From contig JACQZL010000299.1 in NCBI GenBank assembly GCA_016213865.1, positions 1 through 25,323 on the forward strand: a stretch of 25,323 nucleotides of DNA, written 5' to 3'. Source of the DNA: Candidatus Rifleibacteriota bacterium (lineage in GTDB: Bacteria; UBP17; UBA6191; JACPRK01). Both the position numbers and the translations under genes were made by a program. Below are positions 15,175 to 23,747 of this stretch, one piece after another (within the stretch, counting starts at the first letter, position 1; the number at the start of each line of letters is the position of its first letter). The notes beneath the pieces were generated by a model. That model made no database searches. It had not been told where the DNA came from and saw only the letters and a list, made by a program, of their open reading frames with translations.

Positions 15175-16188
15175 TCAGGGTTCACCGGGCGGCATCCCGG
15201 CCTGCAGCAGCCGGGTCGCCTCCTCGGGTGGTGTCGGATTGATGTAGAAGCCGGAGCCCCACTCGAATCCCACGGTGCGCGAGAGACGCGGCAGGATCTC
15301 GATGTGCCAGTGATAGGCCTCGGAAGGCGCGTGCTGCAAGGGCAGCGTGTGGAGGATGTAGTTGTAGGGGGGGTCGTCGAGCACGTTCCGGTACCCTATC
15401 AGCACGTCCCGCAGCAGCCTGGCGAGGTCGGCCGTCTGCTCGGGCGTGATCTGGGTGTAGTCCGATTCGTGCTCCTTGGGGATGAGCGTGAGCTCGAAGG
15501 GGAACCGGGAGGCGAAGGGCGCGAGCGCCACGAAGTACCGGGTCTGGCGGCAGATGCGCTCGCCCGTGGCCAGCTCCTGGCGGATGATGTCGCAGTAGAC
15601 GCAGCGCTCCTTGAACTGGAAGTAGTTCTCGCAGCCGGAGATCTCTTCCAGCACGAGCTTGGGGACCACCGGGGTGGCGATGAGCTGGGAGTGGCAGTGC
15701 TCGAGCGAGGCCCCGGCGGCACGGCCCCAGTTCTTGAAGATGAGCGCGTACTTGAAACGGGAGTCCTGCCGCAGGTCCTCCAGCCGCTCGCGGTAGGCCC
15801 CCAAGACCCGCTCGATCTCGTCGCACTCGAGGGTTGCCAGCGAGGCCTCGTGGCTGGGCGTCTCGACGATGACCTCGTGGGCCCCGATGCCTGTCATGCG
15901 GTCGTACATGCCGACGCCGGCCTTCACGAACTCGCCCTCGATGCGCAGCGCCGGGAACTTGTTCGGCATCACGCGGACGGTCCACTCGGGCGAGTTGGGC
16001 GGCAGCCCCTCGTCCCTGTACGCCAGGATCTCGTTCAGCGTGTCCGGCTCGCCCCCCCGACAGAAGGGGCACCCGTTGACCGTTCGGGGGGGATCGTGCG
16101 GGACCTGGAAGCGCGGGTGGGCGCGGAGACTCTCGGGATTGACGATGACCCAGCGGCGGGTCACGGGATCTTTGCGCAGTTCTGGCAT
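15175..16188 (-). CDS. GalT-family nucleotidyltransferase, HCHSQ type
   Basis: The 337-residue protein starts MPELRKDPVTRRWVI and has CPFC (40-43), RCVYCDII, and the active-site motif HCHSQ at 164-168, the HxHxQ signature of galactose-1-phosphate uridylyltransferases, in which the second His carries the nucleotidyl group. Its C-terminus has AYHWHIEILPRLSRTVGFEWGSGFYINP. Candidates are galactose-1-phosphate uridylyltransferase or an ADP-glucose/UDP-glucose phosphorylase; its place before glgA favours a role in glucose-nucleotide supply or recycling. No galK or galE is near. It is the first gene of the operon, with a promoter at 16202-16231 that leaves a leader of only about 7 nt. Confidence 0.88.
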   Translation of the reverse strand: MPELRKDPVTRRWVIVNPESLRAHPRFQVPHDPPRTVNGCPFCRGGEPDTLNEILAYRDEGLPPNSPEWTVRVMPNKFPALRIEGEFVKAGVGMYDRMTGIGAHEVIVETPSHEASLATLECDEIERVLGAYRERLEDLRQDSRFKYALIFKNWGRAAGASLEHCHSQLIATPVVPKLVLEEISGCENYFQFKERCVYCDIIRQELATGERICRQTRYFVALAPFASRFPFELTLIPKEHESDYTQITPEQTADLARLLRDVLIGYRNVLDDPPYNYILHTLPLQHAPSEAYHWHIEILPRLSRTVGFEWGSGFYINPTPPEEATRLLQAGMPPGEP

Positions 16189-16201
16189 GTGCGGCGGTCA
16201 C

Positions 16202-16231
16202 GTTCTAGCCCGTTGCATGAGCCCATGTCAA
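16202..16231 (-). promoter_or_regulatory. Sigma70-type promoter for GalT/glgA/coaE operon
   Basis: On the minus strand TTGACA (16231-16226) and TAGAAC (16207-16202) are 18 bp apart. Transcription should begin near 16195, only about 7 nt before the ATG at 16188, and no Shine-Dalgarno is present in that leader, so the message may be read nearly leaderless. The adjoining 16240-16310 region is rich in GGCTGC-type simple repeats and holds no gene. Confidence 0.6.
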
Positions 16232-16381
16232 CAAGCGCCGGGGCTCGAGGGGGCTGCAAGGGCTGCGGGCTGGAGGGATGCAGGGCTGCGCGGGGGCTGC
16301 GGGGGAGCGCGCAAGTCCCAGCCGCGAGCGTGAGCGAGCGAGCGGTTCCGCCCTCGATCCTTGGCCGAGCCGGTCACGGAG

Positions 16382-17308
16382 TCACTTCACCGCGAGGACC
16401 GGCCGCAGATCGACGATCGTCCGGCGTTGCTGGGGGCCCAGCTTGAAGCTGTTCCCCTCCCCGGCCAGGACGAGGCCCGGCCGCCCGCCGGAGGGAGTGA
16501 TCGACACCCCGTCCTTCGGGTCGAGGTCCTGCAGGGCAAAGTCATAGCTGCCCAGGGGCAGGATAAGCGTGCGCGGGTGCTTGACCCCGCCACTGTCGAG
16601 CACGCAGGCCGCCTCCAGCGGCCCCTTGAACACGGGCTTTCGGGATTCCTGTTCCAGCAACTCGAGCCGGATGCCCTTCAACATCTGGGCGGCGCCCTGC
16701 TTGGGCAGCTCGAACTGGACGACTCCCAGGACCACGGACGTGCCGGCGTGGCCGTCGACAACGACCTCCTGCTCGTGCAGAGTGTACCCGGGCAGTGTCG
16801 CCGTCGACAGGCGCAGAAGGTAGCTGTCGGGGACGAGATTGGCGAGGCGCCCTTCTTTCCCGACGCCGTCCCTGGAGGCAAGATCGTGGACCGGCGCCGG
16901 GCCGGTCACCCCGCGGGTCGACGTGAGTGACACCTCCACGCTGGGGAAGAACGGCGCATCGACGAAGATGGCCACCCCGTGGAGCACGCGCGCCGGGCGG
17001 GCCGTGGCCCCGGAAGAGGTTGCCGCGGAAACCACCGGTGGAAGGCCAGTGCCTGGCTGTCCCGACCACGCCGTCGCAACGGCCGTCGCTCCGGTGCCAA
17101 CCGTGGGTGAGAGCTTCGGGTCCACCGCCGTGGCGGGCCCCGCGGGTGTCCCCTGCCCTTCCCCGGGTCCGGACGCCAGGGCTCGATCGCCCGCAGGAAC
17201 GGCCGGTGCAGGCCGGGCCTCCTCGAACGAGACCGTTATCGGTTGCTCTTCGCCGCAACCGGCGAGAGGCAGGGCCAGGATCAGCGCCAGCAGCCACCGC
17301 GGGATCAT
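16382..17308 (-). CDS. Putative lipoprotein of unknown function
   Basis: The 308-residue protein begins with a classical lipoprotein signal peptide, MIPRWLLALILALPLAGC, with lipobox LAGC and Cys18 as the acylated residue. Residues ~20-105 are Pro/Ala/Gly/Ser/Thr-rich and probably a flexible linker. The rest is strand-rich (ARVLHGVAIFVDAPFFPSVEVSL, YTLHEQEVVVDGHAGTSVVLG, IRLELLEQESRKPVFKGPLE), with features recalling carboxypeptidase-regulatory-like or fibronectin-like beta-sandwiches: paired domains with GSYDFALQDL- and PDSYLLRLS-type turns. I do not recognise a specific family. It has its own extended -10 promoter abutting the start codon and appears monocistronic. Confidence 0.8.
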   Translation of the reverse strand: MIPRWLLALILALPLAGCGEEQPITVSFEEARPAPAVPAGDRALASGPGEGQGTPAGPATAVDPKLSPTVGTGATAVATAWSGQPGTGLPPVVSAATSSGATARPARVLHGVAIFVDAPFFPSVEVSLTSTRGVTGPAPVHDLASRDGVGKEGRLANLVPDSYLLRLSTATLPGYTLHEQEVVVDGHAGTSVVLGVVQFELPKQGAAQMLKGIRLELLEQESRKPVFKGPLEAACVLDSGGVKHPRTLILPLGSYDFALQDLDPKDGVSITPSGGRPGLVLAGEGNSFKLGPQQRRTIVDLRPVLAVK

Positions 17309-17315
17309 CGCCGCA

Positions 17316-17324
17316 AGTGTAGCA
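17316..17324 (-). promoter_or_regulatory. Extended -10 promoter of the lipoprotein gene
   Basis: The minus strand reads TGCTACACT (17324-17316), matching TGnTAnnnT. The expected start point, 6-7 bases downstream, falls at about 17309-17310, right next to the ATG (17308), implying a leaderless message. No good -35 box is visible. Confidence 0.45.
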
Positions 17325-17407
17325 CGGGCTCGGGCAGCCTCCGGTCTCGGGAGCGATGCCGAGAAATGGGAGCCCGCATCGCCACGAGGCTAGAGAGGTC
17401 ATGATTC

Positions 17408-17487
17408 AACACAGAGACACGGAGGCACAGAGACACAGAGGAGCTGATTTGATGAGACTTTTCTCTGGGTCTCCGTGTCTCTGTGTT
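17408..17487. repeat. 80-bp element with 17-bp perfect inverted repeats
   Basis: AACACAGAGACACGGAG (17408-17424) is the exact reverse complement of 17471-17487. The 46-bp centre is AT-richer than its surroundings and repeats the CACAGAGACACAGAG theme. Similar ACACAGAGACACGGAG repeats occur widely in environmental bacterial genomes, in my experience. It lies between the divergent lipoprotein and HEAT-repeat genes and encodes nothing. It may be a MITE-like unit or act as a hairpin in RNA. Confidence 0.8.
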
Positions 17488-17820
17488 TACTTGAGAATTC
17501 CCATGAGTTGACGTCGCTCCCCCGGTCTCGGCCCGAGTCCTGACCGGAACCCAAGGTGGGCCTCCGGGCTCCTCGTCCCGATCTTCGCCGAGAACCGCCA
17601 TGCGTCGAGACAACGCTCCCGGGCGGCAAGGACCGCGAGCGTGGGCCGCCGCGGGCTGGTATGCTTTTCATGGGGACCACCGCTCATCGCCTCCGAGGCC
17701 CGGCCAGTCGCTTCCTGAGACGTGCCAGGCGCGCTGGTCGCTCAAGTTGCTACGTTCGCACGCGGCTTTTGTCGATGAAGAGGAGGAGGGAGAGTCCCTC
17801 TCATCGGCCTTCCTGAGGAT
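17488..17820 (+). other. Intergenic leader upstream of HEAT-repeat gene
   Basis: No gene is evident in these 333 bp. An extended -10 element TGGTATGCT lies at 17657-17665 without a clear -35, and would give a leader of ~150 nt. Near its end AGGGAGAGTCCCT forms a small hairpin. Short open frames in this stretch are Arg-rich and lack ribosome binding sites. Confidence 0.4.
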
Positions 17821-20800
17821 GTGGTCGCGGTGAAATGCTCCAGTTGCGGATTCAAGAACACCGACGAAAACAAGTTCTGCATCATGTGCGGTCACGCGCT
17901 GGGCGACGAAGCCCAGGCGGGCGCTCCCCAGCCGCCGGTGCCGTCCACGCTCCTGTCGTCGTCGCTCAGGCCCGCCGCCGGCCGCGGTTCCGACGCGCTC
18001 ACATCGAGTCAGGAAGACCTGCTCAAGGACCTCGAGGAACTGGCCCTCGACACCGGCCCCATGGCTTCTAAACCCGCGCAACCGCAGCCGACCTCCGCCG
18101 ACGACATCGACTCCCTCTTGTCAGGCTTCGACGGGTCGCTCTCCGACCTGAGCCCCATGAAGCCCGCGGCTTCGCAGGGTCCATCCAAGGCCGCGTCTTC
18201 CGCGGACCTCTCGGGCTTCGACAGCCTGATGGCCGAAAGCTCGCCGGCTCCCACGGCCCGCAAGCCCGCCGCCGTGGACGACAGCGAACTGGAGGAGCTT
18301 TTCGGAGCGATGGAGAAGCCGTCCGCCGCCGCCAAGAAGCCGGCCCCGGCCCCGTCGCAGCCGGCGGTGCCTCCCCCCGCCCTTTCGGGTGAGATCGAAT
18401 TCGACATCGATCTCCCGCCGAAGAAAGCCCCGGGCAGGCAGCCCGCCGCTCTGGTGGACGATGCCGAACTGGAGAGCCTGCTGGCCGACGTCGGCGCCGG
18501 ACCCAAGCCGGCCGCGAAGCCCCACGCCTCGGCCGACGACCTGGAGAGTCTCCTCGGCGAGCTGTCACCCAAGCCTCCAACTCGGGGTGAGGCGCGTCCG
18601 CCGGGCGAGTCGGCCGCTTTCCAGGACCTGGACGCCGCGACCCGCTCTCTGGCCGAGATCGGCACCGACGACGAGCTCGACTCGCTGCTGCGGGACATCT
18701 CGGGCGGCCCCGCTCCGAAGGCCGGACCCGCGGAGATCCCGAGCCAGCCGCTCTCGACGCTCGAGTCGCCTTTCGCCGAGCCCCCTTCCCTCGAGGAGGA
18801 AGTCCCGCTCCCCCCCCGCAAGAAGTCGCTGGCCGAGGCTCCCGCGCCCACCGCCGCGGAGCCGATCGACGAGGACCTCTTCCCGCCGCCTCGCAAACCC
18901 GCAGCACGGACCGCACCGGCCAAGGCCCCCGAGCCGGTCGACTCCGATCTCGACGACTTCCTCAAGGACCTCGAGACCCCCGCTCCGAGCCGCGCCGCCG
19001 CCGCTCCGATGGAGGAGGAGGAAGAAGAGCCCCCCGAGGGACTGGCGGCCTTCGCCGCCCCGATGGCTCCGCCGGAGCCTCCCGAGGAGGAAGAAGATCT
19101 CATCCCGTCCCGGCCGGTCGAGCCGGTCGCCGATGCGAGCGACGAGGAGATCTCGGGCATGGTTGCCCGCATGGGCCGCCGCCCGGTCGAAGCTCCGGAG
19201 CCCAGCGAGGTCCCGGTCGAGGAGTCCGGGGCCGCCGCCGAGCCCGGCCGGGCCGCCCTGCGCGCCCTCGACGAGGAAGAGACCTGCGACGCCCTGCTGA
19301 GACAGCTCGCCGTCACGAAGAACGAGGATCGGCGCTACGAGATCGTCAAGCGGCTGAGCGTCTTGCTCGACCCACGCACGGTGCCCGACTTCCTCGGACT
19401 GCTGGCCGATCCGAGCCCCGAAGTCCGGGAATGCGCCATCGTGGCCCTGGGCAACCTGGGCGACAGCCGCGCCACCGGCCCGCTCCTCAAGTCGCTGCAG
19501 ATCGAGAGCCAAAACATCCGTTACCTCTGCGTCAAGGCCCTCGGCAGGATCGGGGACCACTCCGCGGCCGAACCGCTGATTCGCCTCCTGGACGAGCCCG
19601 ACGAGGACCTGCGCTACATCGCCGTCGAGGCCCTGGGAGACATCGGAAACGAGCGCGCCGTCAAGCCGTTGATCCAGCTTTCGGGCGTGGCCGACCGGGA
19701 CATGCGCTACGTCATCGCCCGCGCTCTGGGCCGCATCGGAAGCGCCGAGTCGATGGGCGTCCTGCTCAAGTTCCTGCGCGATCCTGACCGCGACGTCCGG
19801 GTCGCCGCCATCTTCGCCCTGGGCCACCTGGCCGACCCGGCGGGCGCCGGACCGTTGATCGAGCTCCTCTCCGAGACCGATCGCACGCTGCAGCTCGAGA
19901 CAGTCCGGGCCCTCGGACGGATGAAGAGCCAGGAGGCGGTCCCGCACCTGCTGGCCCTCGTCTCCACCGGCGACGAGGAGATCCTGGCCGAGGTCATCCG
20001 CGCGCTTGGGGCCATCGGAGACGACCTGGTCGTGGGCGAGATCATCGGCGCTCTGCGTCAGAGCATGAGCGTCGAGGTCCAGATGGCCGCGATCGAAGCG
20101 CTGGGGACGCTGGGCAACCGCGAGGCCGTGACCCCGCTGGTGGAGGCCCTGTCGCTCGAACGCGAGGAGTTGAAGATCCCCATCGCCAGCGCGCTCGGCA
20201 GCCTCTCGTCGCCCGATTCGCTGGCCGCGTTGGAGTCCTTGCTCGCCGACGCCGATGGGGAGGTGCGGCGGATCGCGGTCGCCGGCATCGGACGCCTCCA
20301 GGACCCGTCGTCCTTGCCGCGCCTGGAGAAGCTCGTCCACGACCCCGATGAGACGGTCCGCCGCGAGACGGCCGCCGCGCTGGGCGCGATGGGGAGCGAC
20401 GAGGGCGTCCCGCTGCTCACGCAGCTCCTGCAGGACACGGACGAAAACGTCAGCGCCGAGGCGATGAAGAGCCTCGAACTGCTGGGCAACGAGAGCATCC
20501 GGGCGCTCATCGAGATGCTCTCGACCGAGAGCGAAAAGCAGCTTCCGCGCGTGGTGCGCGTCCTGGGCCGCATCGGGGACATGCGCACGATCAACCCGCT
20601 CCTCCACCTGATGGAGAGGGCCGAGCCGTCCCTGCGCGAGGAGCTCGCCGACGCCCTGGTCCAGACCGACTCGCGACTGTGGGCCGACGAGGACCTTCGC
20701 TGGGAGATGCGCGAGAGCTATGCCTGGATGCGGCTGGCGGTCGCTCGCGCCCTGGGTCGCCAGAAGCACGCTCGCACGCTCGACCTGATCCTCAAGGTGC

Positions 20801-22161
20801 TGGAAGAGACCTACACCGACGCCGACGAGGAACGATTGCGCGCCGCGCCGGACAGCCTGCAACTGGCCATCCGCGAGAGCCTGGTCTGCCTGCAGCGCAC
20901 GGCGGCCGAGGTGATGGGCGAGCTGGACCTGCCGGACACCGTCAAGGCCGTGCTGGAGCGCCTCGCTTCGACCTCTCAGACCGGAGTGCGCCGCTGGCTC
21001 ATCCACGGCCTGGGCTTCCTCAAGCGGGAGGCCGCCGCCACGGCCCTGGTCGAGTTGCTCAAGCGAGACGACCTGGACGAGGAGACGGACGACGTGGGCC
21101 GGGCCCTGCTGCGGCTGGGTTCGCGCCAGGTGACCGAGAAGCTGCTGGCCGCGGCCGGCGCGGTGACGGGCCAGGCCAGGCGCCGTATGGTGGTAGCGAT
21201 GGGCATCCAGCAAGATGCCCGCGCGATCGGCCGCCTGGGCGACCTGCTGAAGGACCCGGACGAATCGGTCCGGCTCGCGGCCGTGACGGCCCTCTCCAAG
21301 ATCGGCATCCGAGAGGTCTTTGACGTGCTGCAGGCGGCCACCAAGGACGTGAGCGAGAAGGTGCGCAAGAAGGCGGTGGAGGTGCTGGCCCGCATGCCCG
21401 ACGAGCGTTCGCTGAACGTCCTGGGCTCGGCCCTGCACGACCGCTCGACCGAGGTCCGGACCGCGGCCGCGAAGGCGCTGGGCAGCCTCGAGTCGCTCAA
21501 GACGGTGCCCGTGCTGGTGGCGGGCCTGCGCGACACGGCCAGCCAGGTGCGCGAGTCGATCGTCAACACGCTCGGCAAGCTGGGCAGCAAGAAGCCCGTC
21601 GACGCCCTCATCCAGATGCTGCACGACACCAACGCGCAGGTGCGCCAGGCGAGCGTGCGGGCGTTGGGCCGGATCGGCGACGTCAAGGCGGTGGTCCCGT
21701 TGCTGGAGGCGATGGACGATCCCGACCTCTGGGTCAAGACGCAGGCCTTCCAGACCCTGCGAGACCTGGGTGAAGCGTCCGTCCCCAGTCTGGTGGAGGC
21801 GCTGGCCCACGCGAGCCCCGCCATCCAGGCCAGCGCCATCCGGCTGCTCTCGCGGGCGGCGACGCCGGCGGTCGTGCCGGCGCTTCTGGAGGCCATCCGC
21901 CAGCGCACCCGGGCGATGCGTGCCAACACGGCGACCGTCCTGGGCAACCTGCGCGAGCGCGCCGCGGTGGTGCCGCTCATCGGCCTCCTGGACGACCGCG
22001 ACTTCGAGGTCCGCGAGAAGGCGGCGCAGGCCCTGGGCAACATCGGCGACATGGCGGCCGTCGTCGCCCTGCGCCACGCCCAGAAGGACCAGAACCGTGA
22101 CGTCCGGGTCGCGGCGATGAGTGCCATCAAGCAGATAATGGAAACGAACCAGATGGCGTGA
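17821..22161 (+). CDS. Zinc-ribbon/HEAT-repeat giant scaffold protein
   Basis: The 1446-residue protein starts with a four-Cys zinc ribbon (CSSCG...FCIMCG, ~residues 6-24). Residues ~30-480 are disordered, Pro/Ala-rich and acidic, and carry about eight spaced copies of an Asp-Asp-x-Glu-Leu-x-Ser-Leu-Leu-type motif (ADDIDSLLSGFD, VDDAELESLLADV, SADDLESLLGEL, TDDELDSLLRDI). Residues ~485-1446 are some 28-30 HEAT/PBS-lyase-like repeats of ~31 residues (VRECAIVALGNLGDSRATGPLLKSL). Such proteins are protein-binding scaffolds; the partner is unknown. GTG at 17821 is the longest start; GTG 17830 would begin at VKCSSCG and places GAGG twelve bases upstream. It stands alone, without an operon partner. 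Confidence 0.9.
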   Translation: MVAVKCSSCGFKNTDENKFCIMCGHALGDEAQAGAPQPPVPSTLLSSSLRPAAGRGSDALTSSQEDLLKDLEELALDTGPMASKPAQPQPTSADDIDSLLSGFDGSLSDLSPMKPAASQGPSKAASSADLSGFDSLMAESSPAPTARKPAAVDDSELEELFGAMEKPSAAAKKPAPAPSQPAVPPPALSGEIEFDIDLPPKKAPGRQPAALVDDAELESLLADVGAGPKPAAKPHASADDLESLLGELSPKPPTRGEARPPGESAAFQDLDAATRSLAEIGTDDELDSLLRDISGGPAPKAGPAEIPSQPLSTLESPFAEPPSLEEEVPLPPRKKSLAEAPAPTAAEPIDEDLFPPPRKPAARTAPAKAPEPVDSDLDDFLKDLETPAPSRAAAAPMEEEEEEPPEGLAAFAAPMAPPEPPEEEEDLIPSRPVEPVADASDEEISGMVARMGRRPVEAPEPSEVPVEESGAAAEPGRAALRALDEEETCDALLRQLAVTKNEDRRYEIVKRLSVLLDPRTVPDFLGLLADPSPEVRECAIVALGNLGDSRATGPLLKSLQIESQNIRYLCVKALGRIGDHSAAEPLIRLLDEPDEDLRYIAVEALGDIGNERAVKPLIQLSGVADRDMRYVIARALGRIGSAESMGVLLKFLRDPDRDVRVAAIFALGHLADPAGAGPLIELLSETDRTLQLETVRALGRMKSQEAVPHLLALVSTGDEEILAEVIRALGAIGDDLVVGEIIGALRQSMSVEVQMAAIEALGTLGNREAVTPLVEALSLEREELKIPIASALGSLSSPDSLAALESLLADADGEVRRIAVAGIGRLQDPSSLPRLEKLVHDPDETVRRETAAALGAMGSDEGVPLLTQLLQDTDENVSAEAMKSLELLGNESIRALIEMLSTESEKQLPRVVRVLGRIGDMRTINPLLHLMERAEPSLREELADALVQTDSRLWADEDLRWEMRESYAWMRLAVARALGRQKHARTLDLILKVLEETYTDADEERLRAAPDSLQLAIRESLVCLQRTAAEVMGELDLPDTVKAVLERLASTSQTGVRRWLIHGLGFLKREAAATALVELLKRDDLDEETDDVGRALLRLGSRQVTEKLLAAAGAVTGQARRRMVVAMGIQQDARAIGRLGDLLKDPDESVRLAAVTALSKIGIREVFDVLQAATKDVSEKVRKKAVEVLARMPDERSLNVLGSALHDRSTEVRTAAAKALGSLESLKTVPVLVAGLRDTASQVRESIVNTLGKLGSKKPVDALIQMLHDTNAQVRQASVRALGRIGDVKAVVPLLEAMDDPDLWVKTQAFQTLRDLGEASVPSLVEALAHASPAIQASAIRLLSRAATPAVVPALLEAIRQRTRAMRANTATVLGNLRERAAVVPLIGLLDDRDFEVREKAAQALGNIGDMAAVVALRHAQKDQNRDVRVAAMSAIKQIMETNQMA

Positions 22162-22166
22162 GAGCC

Positions 22167-22366
22167 GGTGGCTGCCCACGGTTGCTCGATAGGAACAGTC
22201 AGGTGTTGCCCACAGTTGCTCGCCGGACCCAGGTCCATCCGCTCGCGGACGCCCGCGGGCGTGGGTGGGCAATTCTGCGACCGCTGGCTGCCGCCAGCAG
22301 CTCTGAGTTGAGGCGTTAGCCGGGTCTCCACCGTGCCGCTGGCTGCCGCCGGCGGCTCCGAGTTGA
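22167..22366. repeat. Two pairs of short direct repeats with hairpins
   Basis: A 31-bp unit (CCGCTGGCTGCCGCC...GAGTTGA) occurs at 22281-22311 and 22336-22366 with 28 identical bases; each forms a GCTGGC-TGCC-GCCRGC hairpin. A second pair, GGTGGCTGCCCACGGTTGCTCG (22167-22188) and GGTGTTGCCCACAGTTGCTCG (22202-22222), precedes it, and a perfect palindrome ACGCCCGCGGGCGT lies at 22249-22262. The TTTTT at 22371 is about 15 nt beyond the last hairpin, too far for a standard terminator. The whole lies between two plus-strand genes. Confidence 0.6.
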
Positions 22367-22379
22367 TGAGTTTTTCACT

Positions 22380-23747
22380 ATGCGTCCAGGTCTTCACGGT
22401 CATCGGTTCGTGCTCTGCCTGCTCACTCTGGCCCTCTGGCTCGAGATGAACGCGGGATGCGAGATCACGACCTTCGGTAACCTCGTCACCACCGGGACGA
22501 CGGGCGGTGGAACCGGCGGCGGAGGGACCTCGTCGGCCCCGCACCTGCTGGGCTCGTCGTTCCTCGTCGCGTCGTCGGCGCTGGCTCAATCGCAGCCGGC
22601 GGTCGGCTACTTCGACCACGACCCGCTCAGCGGCCGTCGCTATGCCGCGGCGTGGATCGAGACCGACGCCAATTCCCAGAACAGCTCGGTCCGCTGCCGG
22701 CAGGTCATCATCGCTGCAAGCGGGATTGTGACCGGCTCGGCGGTTGCGGTGCTGACGACCACACAGGTCATAGCAAGGGCCCCGGCCGTCACGTCACTGA
22801 TCGAAGCAGGCAGGATCACGGCCGTCATCGTCTGGCAGCAGGCGACGGTCTCCACCGGCGGCCAGGGACGCGCCACGATCGCGGCCCGGAACGTCACGCG
22901 AAACGGCGACGAGCTGAGCCTGGGCGGCGGTCCCCAGACCGTGAGCGGAGAGGCCTTCGAGGCCTTTGCGCCGGCGATCGCCAGCGCCGGAACGACGCTC
23001 TGCCTGACGGTGTTTCTCGAGCGCACGGCAACCCAGGCCCCCAGGCTCAGGGGACGCATGCTGGGCGCGTCCGGCCAGCCCCTGGGAAGCGACTCCTTCG
23101 TCATCGATCAGACCGACGTCAGCCTGGCGGTGCGTCCCGCGGTGGCGTTCAACAACCGCACGGGGGAGTTTCTGGTCATCTGGACGGGCGGCGCTTCGAA
23201 CAACACCAACATCCGCGCCTCGATCGTGGCGGCTTCGCCGACCGCGGCCGGCCCGAAGCTCAGCCCGTTCACCGTGGTCGCCTCCAACAGCACTCGCGTG
23301 CCGTTCGGCCCTCAGGTGGCCTACAACACGGCCCGTCAGGAGTACCTGGCCGTCTGGAGGGAGAATGGGACCGGCGTCACGACCCGGATCGCGCGCCAGA
23401 AGCTGGACAACGCCGGGGCGGTCCCCGCCTCCTCGGCGACGTTCAACCTCTCGGGCGACCGGCAGTCCGCGGACAAGCCTGTACTCGCCTACGGCTCGGC
23501 CCTCAACCAGTTCCTCGTGGCCTGGCAGGACAACGCCACGAGCGGCGGCACGCCCGACATCCGCGGGCGCCTCCTGCTCTACGACGCTAACTTGAACGTT
23601 ATCGAGGGCGACGACTTCTCGATCGCGACCGGCACGCCGCAGCAGACCGATCCGGCCGTGGCCTTCGATTCGGCCAGCAACGACTGGCTGGTGCTCTACG
23701 TCGAGGGAACGACGCTCCGCGGCCAGCGCGTGAAGCCGTCGGCGTAG
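22380..23747 (+). CDS. Secreted protein with beta-propeller-like repeats
   Basis: The 455-residue protein has a signal peptide (HRFVLCLLTLALWLEMNAGC); the Cys could be a lipobox site, but MNAGC is a poor match, so it may be a secreted protein or atypical lipoprotein. A Gly/Thr linker (TTGTTGGGTGGGG) follows. Four or five copies of a ~60-residue repeat are visible, each with P-x-V-A-[FY]-[ND]...[EQ][FY]LV-x-W, e.g. RPAVAFNNRTGEFLVIW, PQVAYNTARQEYLAVW, KPVLAYGSALNQFLVAW, DPAVAFDSASNDWLVLY. This resembles extracellular beta-propeller repeats. No catalytic residues are evident; a surface-binding role is plausible. The start has no strong ribosome binding site, and the repeat region lies directly upstream. 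Confidence 0.8.
   Translation: MRPGLHGHRFVLCLLTLALWLEMNAGCEITTFGNLVTTGTTGGGTGGGGTSSAPHLLGSSFLVASSALAQSQPAVGYFDHDPLSGRRYAAAWIETDANSQNSSVRCRQVIIAASGIVTGSAVAVLTTTQVIARAPAVTSLIEAGRITAVIVWQQATVSTGGQGRATIAARNVTRNGDELSLGGGPQTVSGEAFEAFAPAIASAGTTLCLTVFLERTATQAPRLRGRMLGASGQPLGSDSFVIDQTDVSLAVRPAVAFNNRTGEFLVIWTGGASNNTNIRASIVAASPTAAGPKLSPFTVVASNSTRVPFGPQVAYNTARQEYLAVWRENGTGVTTRIARQKLDNAGAVPASSATFNLSGDRQSADKPVLAYGSALNQFLVAWQDNATSGGTPDIRGRLLLYDANLNVIEGDDFSIATGTPQQTDPAVAFDSASNDWLVLYVEGTTLRGQRVKPSA

Noticed and set aside
18565..22272. 1235-codon open frame on the minus strand opposite the HEAT-repeat gene
   Set aside because: It mirrors the codon periodicity of the strongly supported HEAT protein, is His/Arg/Gln-rich, and has no domain or ribosome binding site.
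22335..22375. Intrinsic terminator after the HEAT-repeat gene
   Set aside because: The hairpin is followed by about 15 unpaired bases before TTTTT, and this lies immediately before the next start codon.
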